Shown here: positions 13,643 to 27,100 of the stretch, in pieces
Position numbering within the stretch: position 1 is the stretch's first letter
Layout of the letters: each line of letters starts with the position of its first letter
Origin: Phoronis australis
Taxonomy: Eukaryota; Phoronida; Phoronidae
Assembly: GCA_002633005.1 (NCBI GenBank)
Contig: NMRA01000076.1
Span: forward strand, 21,284 to 85,283
Direction: 5' to 3'
Length of the DNA stretch: 64,000 bases
The notes under the pieces: generated by a model
Database searches by the model: none
The model's input: only the letters and a program-made list of their open reading frames with translations
Told to the model about the DNA's origin: nothing
Made by a program: the position numbers and the translations under genes

Positions 13643-16600
13643 GGAAAATCCCGGCGAGGAAGCCACCAAAATTTGAGTAACCGTGAACCAACACGGAGAG
13701 TAAGAATGGGCCTTGGACCAGTGCACTGACCGGTAGCGAGGAGCTGCCTCAAGTAGGCCTACATGTAGCTATAGCTGAGATACAGTGTGAAAATACGAAA
13801 TTCCCGATGAACTAAAGTTATTTGCTGGTCAGCTCAGCTGTGATTCACTTGAGACAAACAGCTCGTACCGGCCGTCTGCGCTCGCTCTGAAGTCACCATT
13901 CGTTTTATTGTGATCCCGGCAGTTTCTGGAAGTCTTTGTTCTATTGTGGCCATTCTTTGAAGGAGTTTTCTTGAAAAGGTGAGGTCCCGAAGTCCCTGGT
14001 ACATTGTCTTTGGGGCTGTTTCAAAATGCCTAGAGTCCAGTTTCTGGTGGATTGGTAAAAGGATGTGTCCCAAACATGTACACACCTCATGAACGCTTGG
14101 AGTTCAAATTCAGTTCCCGCGTGGATCACTGAGATTCTGCGCGCCGGGCCTACTGCATGGTTACATGTACATCTTATTTTTAACGTGGTTACGTCAGTCA
14201 TGACGTGCACGCGAATCAGGACAAATAATCAATTCAGTTTTGAAGAACAAAAATTCATTTTATAACTAACCATCGGAAATGGTCCTTTTGTGCAATCTCA
14301 AGTTCCATCGTGAATACTCGGCAGTGTTGGATTTACATGTATAGAGGGACAAGGAATTTTCCCCCGAGCTGCTCCACCGAGAGAGGGTACCGTCTGAAAT
14401 GGGTCACCTTAAGAAGAAAGGCTAAACATCATTAAGCTTTAAAAACGAGTTACAGTGCATTCCACCGTCGTGTGGTCCCAAAACGATGCAGGGAGTGGCC
14501 TCCTTCAACATGAAAGCCGGTTGCACGATTTCACAAAAAACAGGAAAATAGAGGTAATCCATTCCAACATTGGGTCCTCTCTACGTGAGCGGAGTCTTAT
14601 TTGTCAATAAAAACACAAAAATGTGGAAATGCACAGCAATTCATGTTATCTGTCAGGTCATCAATTTTTCTCAAGTAATATATAGTTTCGAGCAAAAAAA
14701 TAAAGCGAAAGTTGTCTCCATTATCCCTTGACAATGAGGGGCATCTGGAAAAATATAGTTTTCCATTCACAAACTTGACTTATTGAATTTAAAATTCCAG
14801 TAAAATAGTACACTCCGCAAAAGCTTCGCTTTACAAATTTTCTCGATTTCTCGAAGTATATGTATGAGTGATTTCGTGCACGTTTTCAAGTGCGTTTAGA
14901 CGACCTGTGCTGCAAAAGCGGAGACCCTGGCCAGAGTCCTCAAAAGATAAACCATGCACTGATGCAGTTGTTAAATGTTCTCTTGAATTTCCTCTCTTAT
15001 CCGTATTTCGCAGTCTTTCTTTTCTCGACTGTCCCCGGTCCCACGCCTATGTCGGTTGCCCCGGTTTAACCCCCTGAAAATTTTTTGGGCGGGCCCTGCC
15101 CTCCGNNNCCCCCCCCCCCCCGCTTCCTACAGCCCTGTGATATCAAAATTGTTAAAAATTATATTGAAGTGAAACCAATTCTGATCATTTGTTATCATGA
15201 CGTTTACGCAACCTCGAGAAAGAACGTTTGATTGAAGAAAATGGGAAAAAGAAACTGGTTAATAAGTGACGCAATATTTCAATGCGCCGAAAGCCGACGC
15301 AAAAGATCACACTACAATTTTAGCAACAGAATAACGGTAGAAAACCAATTTTTGCAACTCCGGTAAATAATTTGGATTACTCAAAGAAGATTTTATGTGG
15401 TTAGTTTTTACCCACATCGGCGCAAAGTTGTATATTTAATTTAGTAAACAGCTTCGCACCAAGACTAGAGCCTTCCGAGCCCTTTGGAGTAAGAACACAA
15501 TACTTCGCGTTTCTCGCCTACTCCAAGGGGTAAAACTCTGAAAATGAAGTCTTCAGAGTAACTCGGTACATGTTATCCTAAAAAAAAGTTGGCCAGGTAG
15601 TCTGCGTTTTCATGTAGAGCGTAAAAATGATTAACCCAGTGATTCAAAAGGAACACTCTCGCAAACGAAAACGCATACAATTTTCATGACACAGGTTAAA
15701 AAACAACCTGTATGTGGTTATTGCATCGATTCTAGTGGTCACCAGGGCAAGTCAAAACTCTTAAGAGGGAGCGATTTCAAACCTTTGGCATGCATCAATG
15801 TTATAAAAATTGATTTCGACCGACGTTTATTCATCAACAATGTAGACAGAACTGTTACAGACAGTGACCACTTTGGTTAACGTCTTTTGGCAATGATACA
15901 AATAATTTTTCTACCATAATTGATAACAAGTTTTACAGAGATGAGGTATGATGTAATATGCATGAAGCTTGAAACGCTCTCTTATCATCCCTTGTAATTC
16001 TGTGGCAGTTGTTTCATGTTTTCTTGCATTTGTTGGTCGATAAACGCACGTGCGGTCTTCAAATAAAGAATCTGGACAATCATATGTAGTGTTTGTCCTA
16101 TCGTTTTAGTTCACGTTCTTTCCAAAAATTATGAAAATGATTGTTTGTTTTCAAAGCAGTTGGAAGAATTGTGATCAGACATAAATGTGAATTGCTTATT
16201 GTACGCGTACGTGCTATTCACAGTTGTTACATGCAATTCAACCGATATTACAATATACGTATGCCTAAGATCGTGTTCCGAGTCAGTGACCCTGTTATTG
16301 GTATGCCTTAAACTTTGTTTATCTAAATTTTGAAGACATGCTTTGTACTTGGCCTCGGTTGATAATATAGCACCCTGAAAACACACGACTGTGAAAGTTT
16401 TGAAAACGCAACTGTTTCTTTACGCAGACACGTTTTCTGTCCACGTGTACATTTGAAGTACGACATCGGGGCACTGACTCAATGCATCAACCAAACATAT
16501 TAATTTTTGAAAATGTCCCAAAAAGTGGGCTTTTCAGAACACCGTGTTGGCCGTATTCTTGTAGAAAAGCAAAATGAACAAATTTGTACACACTGCTCAA

Positions 16601-17004
16601 AGCACTTCTGTGGACATGCGGAAATGCCAACGTCTCTGTCCTAAAACGCTGCATGTGCTTGGCATTTCTGATAAGCGCTCTCACGTTTTGTTGTCCAAAA
16701 CTTGTTGCATTGTCCATAGTCCACTGCCCAATGTTACCGCTTGCCTTCAGCCTTCAACAGTGGTGTTACACAAGCGATGTCAACTCACCTAATGGAGATA
16801 TAGTAAGCCTGGGTAGACTTATGTGACCCTGTGCCGAGACAAATATGCAACGGCACGTTGCGATATCGACCAGACAATCAATTACGCAACTGCTACTCTA
16901 GCTAGTCGGCTGATGGCCGACAGTAGAGCCGACCCGTCGGCTAATTTGCCGACGGATCGACTCCTAACCGACCCGTCGGACAAAAAATCGTGATGTGTGC
17001 TGTA

Positions 17005-18160
17005 TGCTCACAAAAATATATTTAACGAGTAATATACCATCGACTAATAGTGAATACAGATAAGTAAAAAAACGAGAGCGCTCGGAGGAGTGACACTTGG
17101 CGAAATTAACCGAAAAGAAGACGAGGGGGAAGACGACGACGATGATGACGATGAAGGCGGCAATTATGAACGACACGATGACATTCATGTGACTAGTGAA
17201 GAAATAACTAAGAAATAGGCTGCAGTCTTGTTCAATGAAAGATAAACCAACATCAATGCAGCAAGAGCTGTCAACAAAGGAACAGCGAAATTAGAAAATC
17301 TCGAACAATTCGAAAAGTAGACTTCCTAGCGAAAACCGAGAAACATTATCTGAAAGCCCGTTCAAAACTCTATCTAAATTGATGGTAACACACAATTCCG
17401 AATTTTTTTCGAAAAAACTGAAATTTTGCGTTTTTTTGAAATTCAAAGTCAAATAACTCGAAAACGGTAAGTCTGAGAGAAACGTTATCGCAAAACTTTT
17501 AAAAGAGCATACTTCAAGGAATCCACATGCAAAAATGCACGTCACTTGCTCTTCCCGTTAAAAATGCGACCGCAGAACGATCGAAAATGGCCGGACTGAA
17601 AATGCGCCAGAGCCGCCATCTTGAAAGTGACTTCCGGTTAAACAAACTTTTACAAAAGCCAATCAAACGAAACAAACAGGTGACGAGATTGAAAGTGATT
17701 GGTTCCCCAATGCGCCCTCTACAGCAGAAAACGTTTTCGGCCAGATATCGAGGTGCGCAAGCGCCACGGCCAATATTTCCGCCATCTTTGACCGGAAAAT
17801 AACGATTCACCGCGCAGTTGTAGTACTTGTATTCTGTAATAATCATACTAAGTTTCAGTTCTGTACGTTGAAAAATGCGGTCTCTATGAGCAATTGAATC
17901 TGAAACCGTAAACAAAATGGCCGCAACGTCCGCCATTTTGAATCCGATCATGACTAAAAACAATAGGCTTCCAGGACTTCCAGATCTACACGTCGTGTGC
18001 GAATTTCGTTCGAGTCGGACGAAAGGTGCGACGGGCAATAAAAAGACGCCACAAGAGATGTAAGACACCTCACGCCCATCCGCTTTCATGTCTAAAAATG
18101 CTCAAGGGTTGCTAACGGACTACTCCGGTAAATCCAGATTCAGCCCCCCCCCGATTCCAT
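17005..18160. promoter_or_regulatory. Upstream region with clustered YY1- and ETS-like words
   Basis: The stretch directly upstream of ligase copy 1 has no supported gene. It holds a dense set of promoter-type words: GCCGCCATCTTG at 17612-17623, CTTCCGG at 17631-17637, TCCGCCATCTTT near 17780, AAATGGCCGC near 17915 and CGCCATTTTG at 17931-17940. These match YY1 (AAGATGGCGGC) and ETS consensus sites. A 191-codon minus frame (17514-18089) crosses it but shows no domain. Copy 2 lacks this block upstream, so it may be a repeat rather than the gene's own promoter. Confidence 0.3.
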
Positions 18161-18290
18161 GACTATTACACTTGACAAATCACTGTATAGGTACGTGCGA
18201 CTGCGTTAATATATAAACCTGTGCGACGAACTTAGAGCAATTGCAAGTGCTACCACCGTTCGTTACCGACTCTCGTCTAACGGAAGCAGT
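18160..18290 (+). promoter_or_regulatory. TATA promoter and 5' UTR of ligase copy 1
   Basis: TATATAAA at 18210-18217 lies 74 bp before the ATG. A TTGACAAATCACTGTAT word upstream of it is conserved at 47467-47484 before copy 2. Homology between the two upstream regions starts about here, so this marks the left edge of the duplicated unit. The start codon has A at -3. Confidence 0.55.
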
Positions 18291-18605
18291 ATGTCTCAGC
18301 AACTTGTGCGTTATCGGCTACTGAAAGGTAAACGAATTTTGTACATAGGGCACAAGTTATTTCTCACAAAAACTGAGGACGTTGAAACATCGTTGTGGGC
18401 GTATTTGAAAACTTGTGGCGCGGAGGCGATTTACGTTGTATTGGAATCGAACAAAGAAAACGCATTATGGGCTAACCGTTTGTTTGAGTCTCGTTTGATT
18501 GACGACTTTAATGTCGATAGTTTAGTTCAAGAGATCGGTGATGATCGACCAAAAAAAGACACTGTTGACGCTGTTATAGAATGGCTTAATGCAAAAGAAA
18601 TTAAG
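18291..18605 (+). CDS. Ligase copy 1, exon 1
   Basis: 105 codons from ATG to the donor AAG|GTGAGC. It encodes the N-terminal Rossmann-like piece ('KGKRILYIGHKLFLTK', 'GAEAIYVVLES'). It is about 80% identical in protein to exon 1 of copy 2, with no indel. Reading past the donor gives only 13 unrelated residues before a stop. Confidence 0.85.
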
Positions 18606-19832
18606 GTGAGCAAACTTAATCAATTCGATCATTTTCTTGTCTTTTAGACCATGCACTTGCTAGTGGTCATGAATTTGGAGATTCCATTTCATTTACTAAA
18701 TAATTTTGGTCCGTTATTCAATGATTGGTTGCCTGCTTTTCAAAATCAGGGAGCGCTACATTGGACTAGTGACCACGTACTTTTTGTTCATTGCAGAAAA
18801 ATCTTCTCACCGGCCGAAGCTCATTTCAATTTTGCGTTTGGCTCTCCCTGTTCACTGCAGTGTCCACAGGTTGTCACTGAATTTAACCCTTCATCCCGTT
18901 CGCTAACAATTTTGTGCTTGCACTCCACGACCCCTCCCCCATTGCATTGCCGGAATAGTTTTTTGCTTTACAATATATCACATAACTGGCATGTGTGACG
19001 CCCTATTCTCGAGCAGTTTTCTCTCATTCTCCGGCAATGCAAACTGAATGTGCATTCTAAAAGATGAATGATTTTATGCATAATTCGCACATTCTAGATA
19101 AATTACGACTTGAGTTTTGTTGACTTAATTAAGATACATTGGCAGCAAAAGCGCACCGAAATACTTCTAACCAAGCCCGGGGGACCACATTCCATCTCAA
19201 ATTCGAGTATCGGGCAATAAGTGCGACCTCGGACTAGACTCAGACTCAGTCATTTTTTGTTCGTTACACGCATAAAAATAGTTTCAATGGTAATGCAATT
19301 TTTTGTGCCAGGCTTAACTTTCGGGTGGACGACTTAAAACTTTGATTGCATCTTCAAAAAGTTCGAAACTTGACTGAAATTTGATGTGAGCATGCGCAAA
19401 AATCGCGAGATATCGCTTCGTACCGCAAGCAAAGCACGCGATTGCACCAAGTTTCCTTTACGACATTTTTGCGTCTACGGATCTCTCCCTAGAATCAACA
19501 ACCCTTTTTTGCCTTACCGATGATCAATATCTGAACCAGCTGTCACAGATCATCCCCCTGACAAACAACCATTAATCATCGTGATTGCCGGGTCCAGATT
19601 TTACCTGTACGATGTATTTACGTACAGTGTACTGCATAGCTGGCTGGTTAACGGGTTTATTTTTGAAAATTGATGTGAAAAGTCCATACATTTTAGTTGT
19701 TCATTTTTCAAAATAACCTATCTGAGATGCGTAAAATTGGTGCAATTTTTGTCTTGTTCCTATCTCAAATTAACCATCAAACTTTAACAAAATCAGGCAT
19801 CATCCATGCTATAAGTACTTCAACACGTGTGA

Positions 19833-22800
19833 TAGGCTATGGGCCGTACCTTCAGTCGTTTTATCCTTTAACCATGTCAGGGGGGCAACTTAATTTTTTC
19901 TGTATGGATTGATATACCATTAAGCAATTGATACCTGAAAAGTTCCGACGTTATAAGTTGTACATTTTTTGTAGAAAAACAGTTTTTTCGAATCTAAATG
20001 TTACATTATTGAATAAGAGGTGGCTCTAAATCCAACAAAAGACTAACACAAAATGGCATCTTAAGCCAATCACAAGCTCAGAAATTAAGAAACTGCAGAC
20101 CTAATCTAACATGGCGGCTCCCTCAGGAGATGCTGTCAATGAATGCTGCATACACTCTGAAGTAGTAAGTTCATCTGATCTGTTGAGTTCCTCGAAACTG
20201 ACATGGGCAAAAAGCATTGATTGTGTGAAAGAATGACTTTCCCTTGAAGATGAAGACAGTAATGAGCACAGTGTGTGTCACCAGTTGGCATTTGCATCAA
20301 GTAACTTCACGGGATTGTCGTGGGCTCCAGGCAGTATCACAAATCATGTTATATAAGCTTTCTGACGTTACAAAGATTGAAAGAGCAAAGAGGAAAGATT
20401 GCGAAACTACAAAGTATGCCAAGAATAGAAACACTGATTATGACCAAGATGATGGTAAGTGCTAATTTATTTCTGGGTGTATGACAAATTTACGCAAGTT
20501 ACTGAGTCCGTGACAGTGTAGTCAGTACCTCAATGGGAAACAGGTCACTTCCAACCCAAGTCAACTCGTACCCAAGTCAAATATCAAAAGTATTTCAAAA
20601 CTATTTAATTTGGAAAAGCAGTGATTAAAATCAATCAATCATGCCATATGTATGCAAAACGACTAAATATTACCCGTTATTTATTGAATGATAATGAAAA
20701 TATATTAGTTATGTTTTTAGCAGGTACGAGTTGGGTGCAAGTTGGCTAATGTACGAAGTGACTGGAAATCCCTCATACACACAACTGGTAAAAAGAATGT
20801 GTTCCCTGTACTCGGTGTCTGGCTTGCTTGTGTTTGAATCGAACATCCGGGTAATTCATTGAAAATAGTCCCGTGTGATGGCACTCAAATTCAGGTAGGA
20901 CACATAACCCAATGATGAACATTTTCTTTTGTGTACATTGTTTTTTCTCAGTAACCATAACTCTGGGCATGCTGTAAGATGTCTATCAAAATTATACTTT
21001 TTGTAATGCCCAGGGGTGGGGGGAAAGCTAATATTCATACTCGAAGTTCAGCTCGAAAATTGACAAATTGCATGCCACAATTCGAGCAAATTGACTTGAA
21101 TTGTGCAGTGTGGATGGTTAGGCTTTGAGTCTGAGTTTGAAGATTACACCCTGGGCCCAGGTGATTGCCCATCAAAGTAATTATTATTGACTGCAGAATG
21201 CACCTACTGTATACCTGGAGCACCACCTTTACATTCTCAAGCTACTTTTACTCACAGGTTTTACTAAAAGGTGCATAGGTGCCTGAATTTCAGATTTAGG
21301 TGCAGCTTCACACATACATGGTGGAAGATTAACGAAATATATAGCAAATACTTTGAGAACAGTCATTTTTTTATTGAGTTTCTACTCATTCAACAGAGTT
21401 TGTTGATGGCTTGCTTACAAATTAATTTTGTGTAGTGTTGTTGGAACACTATCTTCAAAAGTTCCACTTTTACAGTGTATGTGTTACTTGAAATAACAAC
21501 ATTTATTTGAAGGAAAGCACAATTTAGAATACTTCCATGATTGTAAAGACTTGTGTGCTTATATGAAATTGTATGTTAATTTTCAAACAAAAATTTGTTT
21601 TCAAGACCACTTTGCATAGAAACCCATGGATATCTTTTTCAATTTTGAGCACAGCCGGCTAGGCCTTGTCTTAATTTGAGTGTTTTCTATCTGTCTTTCC
21701 GTCATTCTTTCTACTTTCATTCGGTTATTGTGATAAAGAATTGTGAACATCTATCGTTTTGTAGGTCAGGCCTACAATGCTTTCCATATTTTTAAACTCT
21801 GACAACGGTTTTTATTTTTGTTTTGCTTCGTTGTAGGTGAGTTGGTTTTAGATGCTGCTAAGCCAGAAAATGCCGTGGTCTTTTTGTTAGATTACAAGAA
21901 AGAGATCTGGTAACAGTCGAAGCCAAATATCATCGTTCTTGGTACAAAAGCTTCACAAGACCACTGACAAAACAGAAATCTGACGACAGTGAAATTTTAA
22001 CAGATGTATATCGAGAGTTTTGCTTTGAAGTTGTGGACCGCATGGAGAAACTTTGCATTTGACTCTTTTTAAGTCACTCCTCTAGGAAACTTTGTCCAAA
22101 AGAGGTAAAAATGTATGTGTCCGAACTGGAAATCTGAAATCGAAATAATAGATAATTTACCCTATTCTACAATTCCTTAGTCCAAAACAGAATCAGAGTG
22201 AATTGTTGTTAAACAAACATTGTTCTTAAGTAAATTCTGGACTAAAATGCACTGAAATGTGCAACCGCCAAAACTGGGAATGTCAAAGTTAGTGATGAAA
22301 TTGAGTCAGATTATGAGAAACAGTGTGATCTACTTGCATCCCAGCCGTAGGAACTTGGATAGACATCTCATTAAGTCACAGAAACCAGGCTAGTAACTGG
22401 TCCAGTGAGCCTGGTGATTTGTGAAATTTTTTTCTTTTTTCATATTAACTTCTCTAGTATTGACTTTTTATTTTTTTAATTTCTCCGCCTTTTGTACTTC
22501 ATCTGATTGCATTTGTTGTTATTCTATACTTTTGTCTTCATTTTTTGACAAATTGTATGCTTTGGACTTGTAGCAATGATTGTTTTTGTAAATGTGTGAT
22601 AAAGTAAAGGTTAGACGTAGTCAATTAGAGAATTACAGTTTTACCAACAGTAAAAACAGCATAAAACACTCTGAATGATAGTTCCATATTTCGCCAACAG
22701 GTGACACCCATAAATTCATATTTCTTCCATAACTCTACATTTTAATTGAAAAACATAACAAAGTATGAGTTTATTATGACTTAATAAAGCCAGTAGGAAT

Positions 22801-23054
22801 ATTATCTGCAGTATCATCCTTTTTGGAAACCTTATTTTCTTCCTTTCAAACTTTTTTATTCCAGGTAGAATTTGCTGAATTGGCACAATTTTAACATCAA
22901 ATTTCACAAAAATGTGCCAGTGTAAACACGGGAACGTTTTTGATTCATAAATTACAATGATTTGTGACAGCAAAAACACCTGGATTAAATTGCCCCCTAA
23001 AGTGGTCACAGAAGTGGTTTTCTAGGCTTCCTGTGGCCTACGGCCCATGGCCTA
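19833..23054 (+). mobile_element. TAGGCC transposon, copy 1 (3.2 kb, 3-bp TSD TGA)
   Basis: The termini are inverted repeats: TAGGCTATGGGCC at the left and GGCCCATGGCCTA at the right. Each is followed inward by a conserved GGGGGCAA / TTGCCCCC block. The trinucleotide TGA flanks both ends (19830-19832 and 23055-23057). The same family at 24168-27551 is flanked by GAC on both sides, so a 3-bp target duplication is supported twice. The interior holds relic exons at about 20380-20456 (donor GATGATG|GTAAGT) and 21837-22060. The superfamily is not assigned. Confidence 0.75.
21837..22090 (+). pseudogene. Relic exon of the TAGGCC-element protein
   Basis: It follows a TTGTAG acceptor and reads, with frame breaks, like the better-preserved minus-strand copies at 25048-25410 and 29148-29525. 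The shared core is 'EAKYHRSWYKSFTRPLTK' here and 'EVKYYRSCYKSFTKLLTK' there. The His-x-Ser-Cys-Tyr type motif resembles cysteine-containing N-terminal regions of many invertebrate transposon-derived proteins, from memory of such families. The Cys is Trp here. This is a pseudogene. Confidence 0.5.
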
Positions 23055-24167
23055 TGACATGTATACCTTCTATGGGGTGTGCATACATGTACATGTATGC
23101 TGACGTAGTAGGGGGAGAATGTGAAGCCACATCTCTGTCAAAAATCATAAAAATCGAGAAAACATCGAGACGTACATGTAGCACACGATTTGGATACTAT
23201 TATCTAACGTTTTTTGTACTCCTGTGTGTACCTATATAAGTACGCTTTCGAGTTTCGTGCGGGATTGTAAGTACATCAATGCTGGCTTCGCACGGTTACA
23301 GGCTAGTGTAAGGGAATCACCTTTTGCCGGGTTTACGCTACGCATGGCAGTTGCCGTAGTGATACATGCTTGAGTTAGGAAACAAAAATATCACCTGAGA
23401 TATGTGCTGTTATCAATGATTTTAAGTATTACTTGGCATTGTCATCCAATTTTTTGTATTTAGTATTCATTCTTTGTCGAACGTCCGTTTTTATAGTTAC
23501 AGTATTTCACCGCACACAAATGTGTTGGTGGTAATACCGCGAACTACATACACGCAATGTGTCTTTATTACCATACCTCAAATTCTCATGTACAGATCTA
23601 TTTGTGAATGTATGTTTCACGTGTCAAACTGTAGTGAACAAACTCGTCAATCAAATTAGCTTGGTGCTATTCCCATTATAGCAGAGCATGGGGTCGGATT
23701 GTTGTGCGAACATAATGTGGCAGAGAGAAGCTCAGTGGCCTCCGCATGTATAGAATACAACAGCTTCTGCTGTGTTGTTTTCCAGCAAATGGAGTCTAAC
23801 CACACACCTCTTTCAAAGTATCCAATACCTGACACTGTATTGCACGCAGATATTCAAATAGTGTTCGATTAGGTTCATGGGGGATTTTTTAGTGTTTGTC
23901 GGAATAAGTATTGATTAAGTAATTAGTAGAAATAGATAAATTTAAGTTGCCCAAAATTTGTGGATATGTACTTTTAAATCAAAGAGTTAACTTGTTGACA
24001 TGTATTTTAACGTCAAAATCTAGTTTTTAGATGGTGTTAACTACTTTGGTTCTGGGGTTAAAGGAGAATGCCACCCAAAAAACAACCTATTTTGTGTCAA
24101 TTTAGATCGAGTAGTTCTACTCGATAACGGCATGTTCCGTTACGTTACCTGACAACTGACGGCAGAC

Positions 24168-27100
24168 TAGGCCATGGGCCGAAGGCCACAGGAGGCCTAG
24201 AAAACCACTTATGTGACCATTTTTGGGGGGGCAATTTAATTCAGGTGTTTTTGATGTCACAAATCATTAAACTTTATGAATCAAAAACGTTCCCGTGTTT
24301 ACACTGGCACATTTTTGTGAAATTTGATGTTAAAATTGTGCCGATTCAGCAAATTAAAAAAAGTTAGAAAAGAAGAAAATTAAGAGTCCATGAAGGGTGA
24401 CACTGCAGATAATATTACTAAAGGCTGTATTAAGTCATAATAAACACATACTTTGTTATATTTTTCAATTAAAACATAAAATTATGGAAGAAATGTGAAT
24501 TTATGGGTGCCACCTGTTGGTGAAATATGGAACTACCATTCATAGTGTTCTATGTTGTTTTTACCGTTGGTAAAACTATAATTATCAAACTGTCTATGAC
24601 TCACTTTTATTTTATCACATATTTACTCATCTGTTATACAAAAACAATCACTGCTACAAGTCCAAAGCATACAATTTTTCAAAAAGTGACGACAAATGTA
24701 TAGAATAGCAACTAATGCAATTGGATGAAGTACTAAATGCAGAGAAATTAACAAGACAAAAAGCCATTACTAGAGATGTAAATATGAAAATAGAAAAATA
24801 TTTCACAAATCACCAGGCTCAGTGGACCAGTTACTAGCCTGGTTTCTGTCACTTGATGAGATGTCTATCCAAGTTCCTCCGGTTGTGATGCAAGTCCATC
24901 ACATTGTTTCTCATCATCTGACTCAATTTCATCACTAACTTTGACATTCCCAGTTTTGGCAGTTGCACATTTCAGTGCATTTTAGTCCAAAATTAACAGA
25001 AGAACAAATGTTTGTTTAACAACAATTCACTTTGATTCTGTTTTGAACTAAGGAATTGTTAGTATAGGGTAAATTCTCAGTAATTTCAATTTCAGACTTC
25101 CAGTTCGGACACATACATTACAACCTCTTTTGGATAAAGTTTCCTCGAGGAGTGACTTTAACAGAGTCAAATGCAATATTTCCCTATGCTCCACAACTTC
25201 AAAGCAAAACTCTTGAAGTACATTTGTGAAAATTCCACTATCGTTAGATTTCTGTTTTGTCAGTAGTTTTGTGAAGCTTTTGTAGCAAGAACGATAGTAT
25301 TTGACTTCGAGTGCTACTAGATCTCTTTCCTGTACTATGATCAAAAGGTAAATGCCATTTCCTGCCATAGCAGCATCCAAAAACAACACACCTACAACCA
25401 AGCAAAACAAAAATAAAAACCGTTGTTAGAGTTTAAAAATATGGAAAGGATTGTAGGCCTGTCCTACAAAATGATAGATGTTGACATGTACTCAATTCTT
25501 TAGTGCAATAACTGAATGGAAGTAAAAAGAATGACCAAACCATTGATAGTAAGCACTCAAAATGAGACATGCATATACACGGCCTGACGTGTTGTGCTCA
25601 AAAGTGAAAAAGATACCCATGGGTTTGTATGCAAAATGGTCTTAAAACAAATTTGAAAGTTAACATACAATTTCAGATATGCACACACGTCTTTACAATC
25701 ATGGAAGTATTCTAAAATGTACTTTCACTCAAATAAATTTTGTTATGTCAAAAAACACATAAAAGTAGAACTTTTGAAGATAGTGTTCCAACAACACTGT
25801 ACAAAAATTCTTTGAAAGCAAACCAACAACAAACTATGTTGAATGAGTAAAAACTCAATAAAAATGACTGTTCTCAGAATATTTGCTATGTGTTTTGTTA
25901 TTCTTCAACCATATGGGTGAATCTGCACCTACATCTGAAATACAGGAACCTATGCACCTTTTAGCAAAGTCTGAGAGTAAAAAAGCTTGAAAATGTTAAA
26001 GGTGGTGCTCCAGATATAGGTGCATTCTGTAGTCATTAATTACATTATAGTAGAACTAAAGTAAAACACTAGTAAAACGACGAGCGTCGGTAGTAAAATA
26101 TATTAAAATATCCCCAAGTTTTGAGCGATGCGCTCTATGTCAAGGGTGTGCTATAGACTCTTTTGTATTTTTATTCATCAGGAACCGCACGGCATTCCAA
26201 CATCTATTTGATTTCAATAATGACATTGATGGCCAATCACCTGGGCCCAGGGTGTAATCTCCAAACTCAGACTCAAAGCCTAACTATCCACAGTGCACAA
26301 TTCAAGTGAATTTACTAGAATTGTGGCATGCAATTGGTTAGTTTTCGAGCTGAGCTTCGAGTATGAAGATTACCTCTCCCCCATCCCTGGACATTACAAA
26401 AAGTATAATTTTGATAGACCATGCCCAGAAGTATGGTTAATGAGAAAATAACAATGTACACTGAAGAAAATTGTCATCTTGTTATTGGATTATGTGCCCT
26501 ACCTGCATTTGAATGCCATCACACGGGCCGATTATTCAGTGAATTATCTGGATGATTGATCCAAACACAAGCAGGCCAGACACAGAATCCAGGGAACACA
26601 GTCTTTTTACGAGTTGTGCATGTGAGGGTTTTCCAGTCAGTTCGTACCTTAGTCAACTCGCACCCAAGTCAACTAGTACCTGTGCTAAAAGCAATTACTA
26701 ATAAACTTTCATTTTCATTCACTAAATAACGGGTAAAATTGAGTTGTTTTTCATAAATATGGCACGATTGATTGATTTTTTAAATCACTGCTTTGCCAAA
26801 TTGCATAGTTTTGAAATACTTTTGAAATTTGACTTGGGTATGTGTTGATTTGGGTATGAAGTGACCTGTTTCCTACTGAGGCACTGACTCAGTAACTTGC
26901 ATCAATTTATCATACTCCCACGAAAAATTTAACACTCACCATCATCTTTGTCGTAATCAGTGGGTTCTATTCTCGGCATACTTTATAGTTTCGCAATCTT
27001 TCCTCTTTGCTCTCTCAATCTTTGTAACGCAAGCAAGCTTGTATAACATGATTTGTGATACTACTGCGTGATACCCACGGCCACGCCAATCCCTGAAGTT

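Larger units (their letters stand above)
12336..17004 (-). mobile_element. TA-flanked DNA transposon, copy B (4.7 kb, gapped)
   Basis: This is a second copy of the 2101-5831 family in opposite orientation. The left end reads TA-CAGCACACATCACG followed by a GTCCGACCTGCCGGTCGG block. The right end is the inverse, finishing CGTGATGTGTGCTG-TA, with GTCGG palindromes at about 16890-16980. Within each copy the two ends share diagnostic bases (CATCACG here, CACCACG in copy A), which supports pairing them this way. It contains the N gap 13230-13558 and a MITE end at 13559-13642. No transposase ORF is visible. Confidence 0.65.

Noticed and set aside
17514-18089. 191-codon minus-strand frame, the second longest in the window
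   Set aside because: No domain, signal or splice context. Its text comes from a region rich in YY1-like words and repeat-like sequence.
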